From assembly GCF_026420865.1 (NCBI RefSeq), contig NZ_JAPCWC010000017.1, forward strand, positions 1 through 64,000: DNA of 64,000 nt, written 5' to 3'. Source of the DNA: Novosphingobium clariflavum. GTDB taxonomy: Bacteria > Pseudomonadota > Alphaproteobacteria > Sphingomonadales > Sphingomonadaceae. Position 1 is the first letter of the stretch, and every line of letters begins with the position of its first letter. Shown here piece by piece: positions 1 through 8,585 of this stretch. The notes beneath the pieces are model-generated. The model was not told the DNA's origin, searched no databases, and was given only the letters and a program-made list of their open reading frames with translations. A program made the translations under genes and the position numbers.

Positions 1-2373
1 CGGCGCCCCTTCGCGGGCACGAACCGAATATGGGAGCACTGCCGTCGCACCGCGTTGGTTGCGCAGCCAATCGATGAAGATGCGCCCCTTGCGTTTTGCC
101 TTGCTCATGGTCGCCACATAGCGCTCGGGCTGCGAAAGGCTCATCGCCTCGGCGAAGCGATGGGCAAAATTCTTGTGCGCCTCCCAGCTGTGCCCTCGCC
201 GGAGTGGGACAACGACATGGATACCCTTGCCGCCCGACAGCATCGCAAACGTGACGAGCCCGAGATCCGCCAGCTGTGTCCGAATATCGCCGGCGGCGCG
301 AACGCACTGCCTGAAGTCCAGTCCTTCATCCGGATCGAGGTCGAAGACCAGTCGGTCCGGCAGATCCACGGCATCTGCGCGCGCGCCCCAGCCATGGAAC
401 TCGATGGTGCCCATCTGCACGCAGGAGATCAGCCCCTCGGCATCGTCGATGTAAAGATAGTCTTCGAGCCCCCCGTCCTTCTCACGGATCGGGACATGAT
501 GGACATGGTCTCCGAAAGTACCGCTGTCATGCTTCTGGAAAAAGCACTTCTTGGCGCGTCCTTGCGGACAGCGCACAAGGCTGAGCGGGCGACGGGCTGC
601 AAACGGCAGTATCAACGGTGCGACACCGAGATAGTAGTCTGCCAGGTCTCCCTTGGTTTCGCCGCTCTCGGGAAAGAGCACACGGTCCCTGTTGCTGATC
701 TTCACGAGACTCTCCTGCGGCGGCGCAGCCCGCGCTTTCTCGGCCACGACAGTTGCTGCCGGTTTGTCGGACCTCACCCCGAGGAAACTGCCATGACGCA
801 CCCGGCCTTCCCTGGTGAGTTCGGCAAAAGCCACTTCGACCACCAGTTTCGGAGTGACCCAATGCACGCCGCGTGCGTCAGCGTCGCTCATCGCAAGGGG
901 CGGGGATTTTCGGCCTGTCTTCTCCAGCCTTGTTGCCAGGTCCGCCTGACTGGCCGCATCGAACCCGGTCCCCACCTTTCCGCGATAGACAAGTGCCTTG
1001 CCGGCATACTGGCCTAGCAGGAGCGATGAAAACGATCTGCCTCTGGCGCTGGACTTCGTCCAGCCAACGACCACGAACTCCTGGCGGCGCGTACACTTCA
1101 CCTTGACCCAGTTCTTCGAACGCCGCCCCCGGTACGGCGCATCGACACGCTTGGCGATGACCCCTTCCTGTCCCGCCGCACACAGGGCCTCGAACAGCTT
1201 TTCACCGGCCCCGATAATGTGGTCGGCGATAAAGATCGGCGCCTGCGCCTCGCTCAGCAACGCTTCGAGCCGCTCCTTGCGTTCAATGTTAGGCAAATTC
1301 GCCAAGTTCTCGCCGGAAACCTCGATCAGGTCGAAGGCGTGGAATTCAAGCTCGTCCTGGTCGGACTGGCCGCCCTTGCCGCGCCTCAGGACAGCCTGAA
1401 GCCCGGAAAAATCCGGATTCCCGTCCTTTCCGCGCGCGATTATCTCACCGTCGATCAGACAGGCCGGCAAGCCGAGCGCCGCGATATGCGCCGCCAGCGG
1501 CGCGAACTTGTCCGTCCAGTCGAGACCGCTTCTTGTATGGACAACCACCTGCCCGCCGGCCGCGGCGACGAGTGCGCGGTAACCATCGAACTTGATCTCG
1601 TGCATCCACAGGTTCCCCGGCGGCACGGCGTCAACCAACGTGGCAAGCTGAACCGGTCGGAACTTCGGCGGACGCCCCAGGGCCTTGCCTTGCGGCAGAA
1701 CCTTGCGCGCGTTGCGCTTCGCTGCCGCCTCCATGATCTGCGTGAAGGCTTTTCCGCTTTGTCCGCTCAGCGAGTGGCTCCCGCCCCAGTCCGCCGCGAT
1801 CTGTGCCATCGTACGGCCCGTCAGAACGCTGGTGAGCGCCTGTTCGACAAGACCCTCTCCTTTCTGGGCATAAGCGTCCATGACCTTGCGCAGGAGCCAG
1901 CTTTCGCGCTTCTCGCCGGGCCTGGGCTTCATGCGTACCAGCAACCATTCCCCCTTCATACGCTCCCCGTCGAGAATGAAATGAAGGTGGCCATCGTCGA
2001 TATCCTTGGCGCTCTTGCCTGCAATTGGGGCCCAAGTGCCACGGTCCCAGAGCATCACTGTCCCGCCGCCGTATTCGCCTTTGGGAATGCCGCCTTCGAA
2101 CACGCCATAGGCGAGCGGATGATCTTCCGTCCGCACGGCGAGGCGCTTGTCTTCGGGATCGGCACTGGGCCCTTTCGTCACCGCCCAGGATTTCAGCACG
2201 CCGCCTACTTCGAGCCGAAAATCCCAGTGCAGGCGCGTCGCCGCATGCTTCTGGACCACAAAGCTGTTACCGCCCCTTGGGCCCGGCGTGCCGGCCGGTT
2301 CGGCGGTTTTCGCAAAGTCGCGCTTGCGGTTGTACTCTGCGAGAAGATTGGTTGCGGGCGGAACCTTGCTCAC
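1..2373 (-). CDS. ligD: Multifunctional ATP-dependent DNA ligase LigD (3' end outside window)
   Basis: This is the NHEJ end-processing and sealing enzyme, which works with Ku on double-strand breaks. At least 791 codons are open and the frame is still open at base 1. Domains run in the order phosphoesterase (about residues 25-190, with HAATRLHWDFRLE), ligase (about 220-530) and primase/polymerase (from about 580). The ligase nucleophile is Lys261 in EIKFDGYR. The polymerase shows DLDPDEG near residue 678 and RNQRGATAV at the window edge. The start is GTG at 2373, whose GTGA overlaps the stop of the upstream MgtC-family gene, so translation is probably coupled. The PE-LIG-POL order is known from Pseudomonas and rhizobial LigD. 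Large opposite-strand frames across this region are shadows. Confidence 0.95.
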   Translation of the reverse strand, partial: MSKVPPATNLLAEYNRKRDFAKTAEPAGTPGPRGGNSFVVQKHAATRLHWDFRLEVGGVLKSWAVTKGPSADPEDKRLAVRTEDHPLAYGVFEGGIPKGEYGGGTVMLWDRGTWAPIAGKSAKDIDDGHLHFILDGERMKGEWLLVRMKPRPGEKRESWLLRKVMDAYAQKGEGLVEQALTSVLTGRTMAQIAADWGGSHSLSGQSGKAFTQIMEAAAKRNARKVLPQGKALGRPPKFRPVQLATLVDAVPPGNLWMHEIKFDGYRALVAAAGGQVVVHTRSGLDWTDKFAPLAAHIAALGLPACLIDGEIIARGKDGNPDFSGLQAVLRRGKGGQSDQDELEFHAFDLIEVSGENLANLPNIERKERLEALLSEAQAPIFIADHIIGAGEKLFEALCAAGQEGVIAKRVDAPYRGRRSKNWVKVKCTRRQEFVVVGWTKSSARGRSFSSLLLGQYAGKALVYRGKVGTGFDAASQADLATRLEKTGRKSPPLAMSDADARGVHWVTPKLVVEVAFAELTREGRVRHGSFLGVRSDKPAATVVAEKARAAPPQESLVKISNRDRVLFPESGETKGDLADYYLGVAPLILPFAARRPLSLVRCPQGRAKKCFFQKHDSGTFGDHVHHVPIREKDGGLEDYLYIDDAEGLISCVQMGTIEFHGWGARADAVDLPDRLVFDLDPDEGLDFRQCVRAAGDIRTQLADLGLVTFAMLSGGKGIHVVVPLRRGHSWEAHKNFAHRFAEAMSLSQPERYVATMSKAKRKGRIFIDWLRNQRGATAVLPYSVRAREGAP

Positions 2374-2867
2374 GGTGCATCCCTGTGCTGCTCACCGATC
2401 CTGCGATCGCGGCTCCAGCTTCCCTCAATCCAGGCAAGAGCCGTAAGCATCGTGACGCTGGCTGCAGCGCAGACCGCAACCAGCGGCCATAATCCGGCCC
2501 CGCAAGCCACACCGATGACAGCCGTCAGCCACAAGTGCGCAGCAGTGGTCAGGTTGTGCAGTTTGCCGCGTGCAAAAATGATCAGCCCTGCGCCAAGAAA
2601 ACCGACAAACGCACCGGTAGCCTCGAAAATGCGCAGAGGGTCCATACGCATTGCGCCGCCGTGACCAAACTGCAGGTACAGCGCAATGACCGCGATGGTC
2701 ATTGCAGATGCCGATACGCAAATCAGTCCGTGGGTCCTAAGTCCAGCGGCATGACCGCGTATCTCGCGATCAAGTCCCAACAGCGGCCCAAGGATGACCG
2801 CAACGCCAAGGCGCCAAAGGAGCTCCGCATCTACGGCCAATACGGGCACGGACGGGTTCAGCTCCAT
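2370..2867 (-). CDS. MgtC/SapB-family inner-membrane protein between ku and ligD
   Basis: This 165-residue hydrophobic protein has four or five predicted membrane segments. The MgtC-family N-terminal signature is visible as RLGVAVILGPLLGLDREIRG followed by AAGLRTHGLI. MgtC/SapB proteins are linked to acid and Mg2+ stress and to modulation of the F1Fo ATPase, but many family members have no assigned role. It lies 3 bases after the ku stop and overlaps the ligD start by four bases. It should therefore be made from the NHEJ transcript. The family call is secure; a role in DNA repair is only inferred from position. It lacks the C-terminal ACT-like extension of long MgtC proteins. Confidence 0.85.
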   Translation of the reverse strand: MELNPSVPVLAVDAELLWRLGVAVILGPLLGLDREIRGHAAGLRTHGLICVSASAMTIAVIALYLQFGHGGAMRMDPLRIFEATGAFVGFLGAGLIIFARGKLHNLTTAAHLWLTAVIGVACGAGLWPLVAVCAAASVTMLTALAWIEGSWSRDRRIGEQHRDAP

Positions 2868-2870
2868 GGC

Positions 2871-3740
2871 TCAGGCCCGCTTCCTGCGCCCCGTGCTTCT
2901 TGACGCAGGCGGTTTCTCCTTTGCCGCCGCCTTGCGCGATGACGACTGCGTTGTGCTGCCCACCGATTTTTTCAGCGCGGCCATCAGGTCGATGACGTTC
3001 CCCTTGCCCCGAATGGGCTCGCCCACGTCTTCCAGGATGCGCTTGCTGCTTCTGGATTTCGCCTTCTTGTCGATCAGCCGGTGAAGCGCATCGACATAGC
3101 GGTCATGAAATTCGGCCGGCTTGAAGGGCGCGGTTTTCTTGTCGATCAGCGCGGTTGCGAGGTCGAGAAGATCGGCATCGGGTTTGCTATCTTCTATGTC
3201 CCGAAAGTAACCCTGCGCCTTCTGCACCTCGTCGGCATAGCGCAGCACTTCCATGACGAGCCCCCGCCCACAAGGCTTGACCGAAACGAGCTGCTCGCGC
3301 CCCCGCACTGCCAGTTGTCCGATCCCGACCTTGCGCGCCTTGCGCAAGGCCTCGCGCAGAACGGTGTAGGCTTCTTCGGCGAGATCGTCGGCCGGCACGA
3401 CGAAATAGGGCTTTTCGTAATAGAGCACATCGATTTCGTCGGCTTCAACGAATTGGACGAGCTCGAGCGTCCTGCGGCTTTCGATCTTGACGGCCTCGAT
3501 TTCTTGCTCGTCCAGCAGGACATAATTGCCCCGGGATATCTCGAAACCCTTGATGATCTCGTCCCGGTCGACCGGGCCGACACCCGGAGCAACCTTCTCG
3601 TACCGGATCCGCTTCCCGCTGGGTTCGTGGATCTGGTGAAACGAAATGGCCGCACCGGATTTCGTGGCCGGATAGACCTCGATCGGAATTGAAACGAGCG
3701 CCAGGCGGATCTGGCCCTTCCAATAAGCGCGTGCGGGCAT
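2871..3740 (-). CDS. ku: Non-homologous end-joining protein Ku
   Basis: This 289-residue bacterial Ku binds DNA ends as a homodimer and recruits LigD. The start MPARAYWKGQIRLALVSIPI is typical of the family, and an AAGGAG ribosome site sits about 6 bases upstream of ATG 3740. An upstream in-frame extension to 3869 lacks family character and was discarded. The Ku core spans about residues 5-255. It ends in a Ser/Lys/Arg-rich tail of about 35 residues (KKSVG...GRRKRA), the kind of basic tail that in other bacterial Ku proteins contributes to DNA binding and threading. It is the first gene of the ku-mgtC-ligD operon. A GGGAACC box 50 bases upstream may be an EcfG -35 element. Confidence 0.96.
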   Translation of the reverse strand: MPARAYWKGQIRLALVSIPIEVYPATKSGAAISFHQIHEPSGKRIRYEKVAPGVGPVDRDEIIKGFEISRGNYVLLDEQEIEAVKIESRRTLELVQFVEADEIDVLYYEKPYFVVPADDLAEEAYTVLREALRKARKVGIGQLAVRGREQLVSVKPCGRGLVMEVLRYADEVQKAQGYFRDIEDSKPDADLLDLATALIDKKTAPFKPAEFHDRYVDALHRLIDKKAKSRSSKRILEDVGEPIRGKGNVIDLMAALKKSVGSTTQSSSRKAAAKEKPPASRSTGRRKRA

Positions 3741-3898
3741 GTGAAGCTCCTTTCTCGCACAGAGAGAAGCAAATCGGAGCCACCTAGGTTCCCGCCGGAG
3801 GTACCGAACGCCGAGGCCATGCAAAGTTGTCCTCGTGCCTGGGGCGACCTCGCGCACGGCGAGGCACAAGATCGGCGTGCAGTGTCAACCCTCCCGCG

Positions 3899-4585
3899 TC
3901 ATTTACCGGGCGCCGCTTTGGCCTGGTCATTCGCCAGTTCCCGTGCACAAAGACCCGATGGCTGCCATGCCTGCGTCAAGGTCGTGGGAGGTTGCTCGGC
4001 ATCATGAAGGATAAGCGCGAAGCCTCTCCGCTCCGAGCGGCCTATTGCCATCAAGAGCATGGGAGGCCCGGCCTGGATCACCAGGCTGTTCCCGTTTCCC
4101 CGGCCGATCTGCACGCCTGCCGGTGTTTCAAGACAGGTATCGCCGCCAAGCGCATAAAATGCTTCGGGTCCCGAGTGGACATGAAGCGGCGCGGTGGCTC
4201 CGGGCAGGAACACGGATCGCAGGTACTCGGCCGAATAAGTCCTGGCCGCCTTTACCGGAAGGGGACCGATGGTTGAAACATGCCTGCCAGCCCTGGGCCT
4301 CCATGCAGCCCGCTCGAGCGTGAAGAGCCAGATCGATCCGAATGACTCTACCACAGAACTGGTCTGGACGGCGGACCTTTCGGCATCCGCTTTGCTCCTG
4401 AACTCATCAAGATGCCAGTACAGCGGGCCTGCGGGCAGTTTCGGCAAGTGCTTGTGGGACGACAGGCATGGCGTTCCGGCTTGCTCTGACACATCGCACA
4501 TACGCGTGGTTGCTTGCGCCAAGCAGGGAGAGGCAAGAAAGATCGTCCCTGTCGTCAGCATGGACCGAACAAGGGTCCTCACCAT
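3899..4585 (-). CDS. Secreted cupin-domain protein downstream of paoC
   Basis: This 228-residue protein has an N-terminal signal peptide with probable cleavage after PCLAQ, near residue 24. A single cupin fold follows in the second half; HVHSGPEAFYALGGD supplies the His/Glu metal-site motif. The substrate is unknown. It begins 17 bases after the paoC stop on the same strand, so it probably shares the paoABC transcript and, like that enzyme, is exported. Cysteine pairs in the mature N-terminal part (MCDVSEQAGTPCL) fit a periplasmic location. The start is preceded by AGGGA at suitable spacing. Enzyme versus binding protein cannot be decided from sequence. Confidence 0.75.
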   Translation of the reverse strand: MVRTLVRSMLTTGTIFLASPCLAQATTRMCDVSEQAGTPCLSSHKHLPKLPAGPLYWHLDEFRSKADAERSAVQTSSVVESFGSIWLFTLERAAWRPRAGRHVSTIGPLPVKAARTYSAEYLRSVFLPGATAPLHVHSGPEAFYALGGDTCLETPAGVQIGRGNGNSLVIQAGPPMLLMAIGRSERRGFALILHDAEQPPTTLTQAWQPSGLCARELANDQAKAAPGK

Positions 4586-4602
4586 TGCCTCATCCCTGAT
4601 GT

Positions 4603-6801
4603 TCAGACCGGTTCGGGCAGATCGGCGAGATACTTGTCGAGAGTGATCGGATAATCCCGTACCCGCACGCCGGTGGCGTTATAGACCGCATTGGCCACCG
4701 CCGCACCCACACCGCAGAGGCCCAGTTCGCCCACCCCCTTGGCCTTCATCGGCGAAACCTTGTCGTCCTCTTCGTCGAGGAACACCACATCCTGGTGCGG
4801 GATATCGGCATGGACCGGTACCTCGTACCCGGCAAGGTCATGGTTGACGAAGAAGCCGAAGCGCTTGTCGACCGCGAGTTCCTCCATCAGAGCCCCGCCG
4901 ACGCCCATGGTCATCGCCCCGATCACCTGGCTTCGCGCGGTCTTGGGGTTGAGGATGCGCCCGGCGGCGCATACCGCCAGCATGCGCCGCACCCGCGTCT
5001 CGCCCGTATAGAAATCCACCGCGACCTCGACGAAATGCGCACCGAACGTCGATTGCTGGAACTTCCTTCCGAGATCGCCCCACTGCATCGTCTCTTCGGC
5101 AACCAGTTCGCCTGACTTCGCTGCGTCGGCCAATGGGGCGGAACGATTGCCGGCACGAACCTCCCCGTCGGCGAACTGCACACTCGCAGGATCCATGCCG
5201 AGGCTTTGCGCGGCCAAGTCGCGCAGCTTGGCACAGGCTGCGTAAACGCCCGAGGTAGAACTGTTCGCTCCCCACTGGCCGCCAGAACCTGCTGAAACCG
5301 GGAATGACGAATCGCCCAGCTTTACCCGCACTTTCTCTAGCGGCAGTCCCATCATCTCCGCTGCCGTCTGGGCAATGATCGTATAGGAGCCGGTGCCGAT
5401 ATCGGTCATGTCGGTCTCCACCGTGACCGTGCCGTCGCCTGCCAGCCTCACCCGCGCCGCCGAGGTCATGTTGATGTTGTTGCGGAACCCCGCCGCGACG
5501 CCCATGCCGATCAGCCAGCGCCCCTCGCGCATTTGCGCGGGCCTGGCGCTGCGCCGGCTCCAGCCGAACCGTGCCGCTCCGTCTTCAAGGCAGCGGACCA
5601 GATTGCGCTGCGAGAACGGACGCTGGGGATGCTCGGGATCGACCTGCGTATCGTTGAGCACGCGGAATTTCACCGGATCCATCGCCAGCTTTTCGGCCAT
5701 CTCATCGATGGCGATCTCCAGAGCCATCAGCCCCGGCGCCTCGCCCGGCGCGCGCATGGCATTGGCTTCGGGCAAGTCGAGCTCGGCCAGGCGCAGCGCC
5801 GTCAAGCGATTGGCGGCGGCATAAAGCAGCCTGGTCTGCTGCGTCGCCGTTTCCGGGCCGCCGCCGGGCAAGTCGCCCGACCAGCTTTCGTGGCCGATTG
5901 CAGTGAGCTTGCCGTCCCTCGTCGAACCGAGGCGAATGCGCTGGATCGTCGCCGGCCGGTGCGTCGCATTGTTGAGCATAAGCGGACGCGGCATCGCTAT
6001 CTTGACCGGCCTGCCGCAGGCCTTCGCCCCCAGCGCCGCCATCACCGCGTCGGCGCGCAGGAACAGCTTGCCCCCGAATCCGCCGCCGATGAAAGGCGAG
6101 CGGACATGAACTTTGTCCGGCGGCATCTGGAAGGTCTTGGCCAGTTCGCGCTTGTTCCAGGCGATCATCTGGTTCGAGGTCCAGACCGACAGCGCGTCCC
6201 CCTCCCACCATGCGATGGTGGCGAACGGCTCCATCATCGCATGGTTCTGGTCGGGCGTGGTGTAAGTCTGGTCCACCTGGACCGGAGCAGAGGCGAAAGC
6301 CCCTTCGAAGTCGCCCGTATGCGTGTCGGCATCATTGCCGGTAAGCGGCTGTGCACCCGGCTTCTGCGCGACAAGATCGAAACGCCCCTGTGCGCGGTCA
6401 TAGGTGATCCGCACGGCATTGGCGGCGCTGCGTGCCTGCTCGAAGCTTTCTGCGACCACCACGGCAAGGGCCTGGTGATAGTGATCGACGTTCGGCCCAC
6501 CGAGCAGCTTGGCGGTGTTCATGCTCCCCTTGCCGAGCGGCTGTGCGTTCTTGGCCGAGACGATCGCCAGCACGCCCGGCATCCGCCGCGCTTCCTCGGC
6601 ATTGAACGAGGCGATCCTCCCCTTGGCAATCCCGGCCCCGATCACGTAGCCGAAGGCGGGCTTTGCCGGAATCTCGCTGTGCTCATAGGCGTATGGCGCC
6701 TGCCCGGTGGTCTTGAGCTTGCCGTCCACGCGGTCGACTGCCTGGCCGATGACCTTCATGGCGTCGATGGGATTGGTGCCCGCGGGCGTCTCGAATTTCA
6801 T
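4603..6801 (-). CDS. paoC: Aldehyde oxidoreductase molybdenum-binding subunit PaoC
   Basis: This 732-residue large subunit belongs to a xanthine-oxidase-family periplasmic aldehyde oxidoreductase. It carries the molybdopterin cytosine dinucleotide cofactor and oxidises aldehydes to carboxylic acids. Length and N-terminus (KFETPAGTNPID, then KVIGQAVDRVDGKLKTTG) match Escherichia coli PaoC (YagR) closely. The catalytic base of this family is Glu692 in GVGELGLCG, falling at the same residue number as in E. coli PaoC. No signal peptide is present; the complex is exported folded with PaoA. The start overlaps the paoB stop by four bases. No PaoD/XdhC-type insertion chaperone lies next to the operon. 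Confidence 0.94.
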   Translation of the reverse strand: MKFETPAGTNPIDAMKVIGQAVDRVDGKLKTTGQAPYAYEHSEIPAKPAFGYVIGAGIAKGRIASFNAEEARRMPGVLAIVSAKNAQPLGKGSMNTAKLLGGPNVDHYHQALAVVVAESFEQARSAANAVRITYDRAQGRFDLVAQKPGAQPLTGNDADTHTGDFEGAFASAPVQVDQTYTTPDQNHAMMEPFATIAWWEGDALSVWTSNQMIAWNKRELAKTFQMPPDKVHVRSPFIGGGFGGKLFLRADAVMAALGAKACGRPVKIAMPRPLMLNNATHRPATIQRIRLGSTRDGKLTAIGHESWSGDLPGGGPETATQQTRLLYAAANRLTALRLAELDLPEANAMRAPGEAPGLMALEIAIDEMAEKLAMDPVKFRVLNDTQVDPEHPQRPFSQRNLVRCLEDGAARFGWSRRSARPAQMREGRWLIGMGVAAGFRNNINMTSAARVRLAGDGTVTVETDMTDIGTGSYTIIAQTAAEMMGLPLEKVRVKLGDSSFPVSAGSGGQWGANSSTSGVYAACAKLRDLAAQSLGMDPASVQFADGEVRAGNRSAPLADAAKSGELVAEETMQWGDLGRKFQQSTFGAHFVEVAVDFYTGETRVRRMLAVCAAGRILNPKTARSQVIGAMTMGVGGALMEELAVDKRFGFFVNHDLAGYEVPVHADIPHQDVVFLDEEDDKVSPMKAKGVGELGLCGVGAAVANAVYNATGVRVRDYPITLDKYLADLPEPV

Positions 6802-7748
6802 GCGCGGTTCTCCGCGAGAAGCGCCGCCAGCGCGCGTTCGGCAAGCGTTACCTTGAAGGCGTTGTCGGGTGTAGGGCGAGCTTCGGCAAAAGCCGTTTTC
6901 ACCGCCGCCCGGGCGCCGTCTCGAAGCTGGGCATCGGCTGCCTCGACCCGCCAGGGTCTCGGCGCGACACCGCCGAAAGCGACCTTCCCGCTGCCGTCTC
7001 CATTCAGTACTGCCGCCACCGAGACAAGCGCGAAGGCGTACGAAGCCCGGTCGCGGACCTTGTGATAGAAATGCCGTCCCCCGACCGGCCTGGGCAGCGT
7101 CACGGCGGTAATCAGTTCTCCGGGCCGGAGCAGGTTTTCCAGATGCGGCGTATCGCCCGGCAGGCGGTGGAACTCTCCGATCGGCACACTGCGGGTCTGG
7201 CCGGAAGCATCGACGGTCTCGACCTCGGCATCCAGCACGCGCAGCGCGATCGCCATGTCGCTGGGATGGGTGGCGATACAGGCGTCGCTGGTACCGATCA
7301 CCCCGAGCGGTCGGCTGAACCCGCCGATCGCCGCACAGCCGGAACCGGGCTTGCGCTTATTGCAGGCCTGGTTGGTGTCATAGAAATAGGGGCAGCGGGT
7401 ACGCTGGAGCAGGTTGCCGCCGGTCGTCGCCTTGTTGCGCAATTGCCCCGAGGCACCCGCGACGATGGCCCGGGTAAGCACACCGTAGTCCTTGCGAACC
7501 CGAGCGTCTGCCGCCAGCGCCGTATTGCTGACAAGTGTGCCGATACGCAGGCCGCCCTGCCGTGTCTCCTCGATCCGGTCCAACCCAAGATCCTGAACAT
7601 CGACAAGGTGCGTCGGCGTCTCGATCTCCAGCTTCATCAGGTCGAGCAGATTGGTACCGCCCGCGATGAACTTGGCGCCCTTGTTCGCGGCGACGGCCGC
7701 GGCGGCCGCGGCCGGGGTCTTCGCGCGCTCATAAGTGAAGGCCTTCAT
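6798..7748 (-). CDS. paoB: Aldehyde oxidoreductase FAD-binding subunit PaoB
   Basis: This 316-residue medium subunit passes electrons from the iron-sulfur subunit to FAD. The flavin-binding segment AKFIAGGTNLLDLMK is near residue 27. The loop with three cysteines around residues 122-143 (TRCPYFYDTNQACNKRKPG, followed by GSGC) is the region that carries an extra [4Fe-4S] cluster in E. coli PaoB, which separates this protein from ordinary XdhB subunits. It overlaps paoA upstream and paoC downstream by four bases each, giving a tightly coupled three-gene operon. Confidence 0.93.
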   Translation of the reverse strand: MKAFTYERAKTPAAAAAAVAANKGAKFIAGGTNLLDLMKLEIETPTHLVDVQDLGLDRIEETRQGGLRIGTLVSNTALAADARVRKDYGVLTRAIVAGASGQLRNKATTGGNLLQRTRCPYFYDTNQACNKRKPGSGCAAIGGFSRPLGVIGTSDACIATHPSDMAIALRVLDAEVETVDASGQTRSVPIGEFHRLPGDTPHLENLLRPGELITAVTLPRPVGGRHFYHKVRDRASYAFALVSVAAVLNGDGSGKVAFGGVAPRPWRVEAADAQLRDGARAAVKTAFAEARPTPDNAFKVTLAERALAALLAENRA

Positions 7749-8434
7749 ACCCGAACCTCCGCGTCATGGGTTTCCGCGATCCGGACGCCGGCAACTTCCG
7801 CCATAGCTTCGGCGATATTCGAGTAGGCCCCGCAGCGGCAAAGATTGCCGCTCATCCGCTCGCGCATTTCGAGCACCGTCATATCGGGGGCGCCGCCGAT
7901 GTCGCCCTGAACATGGCTGGGAATGCCCGCCTTGATCTCGTCCAGCACCGCCACGGCCGAGCAGATCTGTCCCGGCGTGCAATAGCCGCACTGGAAGCCG
8001 TCATGCTTGACGAACGCCGCCTGCATAGGGTGCAGTTCTTGCGGCGTACCAAGCCCTTCGATCGTCGTCACCGCATCGCCCTCGTGCATGACGGCAAGGC
8101 TGAGGCAGGAATTGATGCGGATGCCGTTCACCAGCACCGTGCAGGCGCCGCACTGACCATGATCGCAGCCCTTCTTGGTGCCCATCAGGCCGATATGATC
8201 GCGCAGCGCATCGAGCAGCGTCGTGCGCGTATCAAGCATGAGTGCCTGCGGCTCGCCGTTGACCTCGAGAGAAACTGCCATTGTCGGGGGCTGCTGTGCC
8301 ATGGGTGCGGCTCCTTCCGCGACGGACGGTATGGCGGAAATGCCGACGCTGGCCGCGCCGCCGGCCAGAACGCCGCGCCTGGATATCTCAAGATGCCCCG
8401 TTTCATTCGAGGCTTCGCTGGGCGTTTCGCTCAT
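7745..8434 (-). CDS. paoA: Aldehyde oxidoreductase 2Fe-2S subunit PaoA, Tat-exported
   Basis: This 229-residue small subunit carries two [2Fe-2S] clusters. The plant-ferredoxin-type set is GCDHGQCGACTVLVNG with a further Cys in RINSC. The second set is CGYCTPGQ and GNLCRCGAY. A Tat signal is present near residues 18-35 (SRRGVLAGGAASVGISA), which explains how the cofactor-loaded heterotrimer reaches the periplasm. ATG 8434 was chosen over in-frame starts up to 8578 because it fits the E. coli PaoA layout and has AAGGA upstream. It is the first gene of paoABC; the 151-base gap to the hemerythrin gene should hold the promoter. Confidence 0.93.
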   Translation of the reverse strand: MSETPSEASNETGHLEISRRGVLAGGAASVGISAIPSVAEGAAPMAQQPPTMAVSLEVNGEPQALMLDTRTTLLDALRDHIGLMGTKKGCDHGQCGACTVLVNGIRINSCLSLAVMHEGDAVTTIEGLGTPQELHPMQAAFVKHDGFQCGYCTPGQICSAVAVLDEIKAGIPSHVQGDIGGAPDMTVLEMRERMSGNLCRCGAYSNIAEAMAEVAGVRIAETHDAEVRV

Positions 8435-8585
8435 GACCCATCCTTGTCGCACCGGGACGAGAAAGTTCTCCCCCTGGCGACGATAACGCATTGCACGGCA
8501 TTCCGGCAGCGCGAGAAATGGCATGCTATGGTGAAAGCCGTTCATCAATGCCCAGTGCCGGCCCTGCTCGCGCGCCATCCGGCCG

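Noticed and set aside
1219..2664. 481-residue plus-strand open frame
   Set aside because: It is opposite ligD and the MgtC gene; the minus strand encodes clear LigD motifs throughout.
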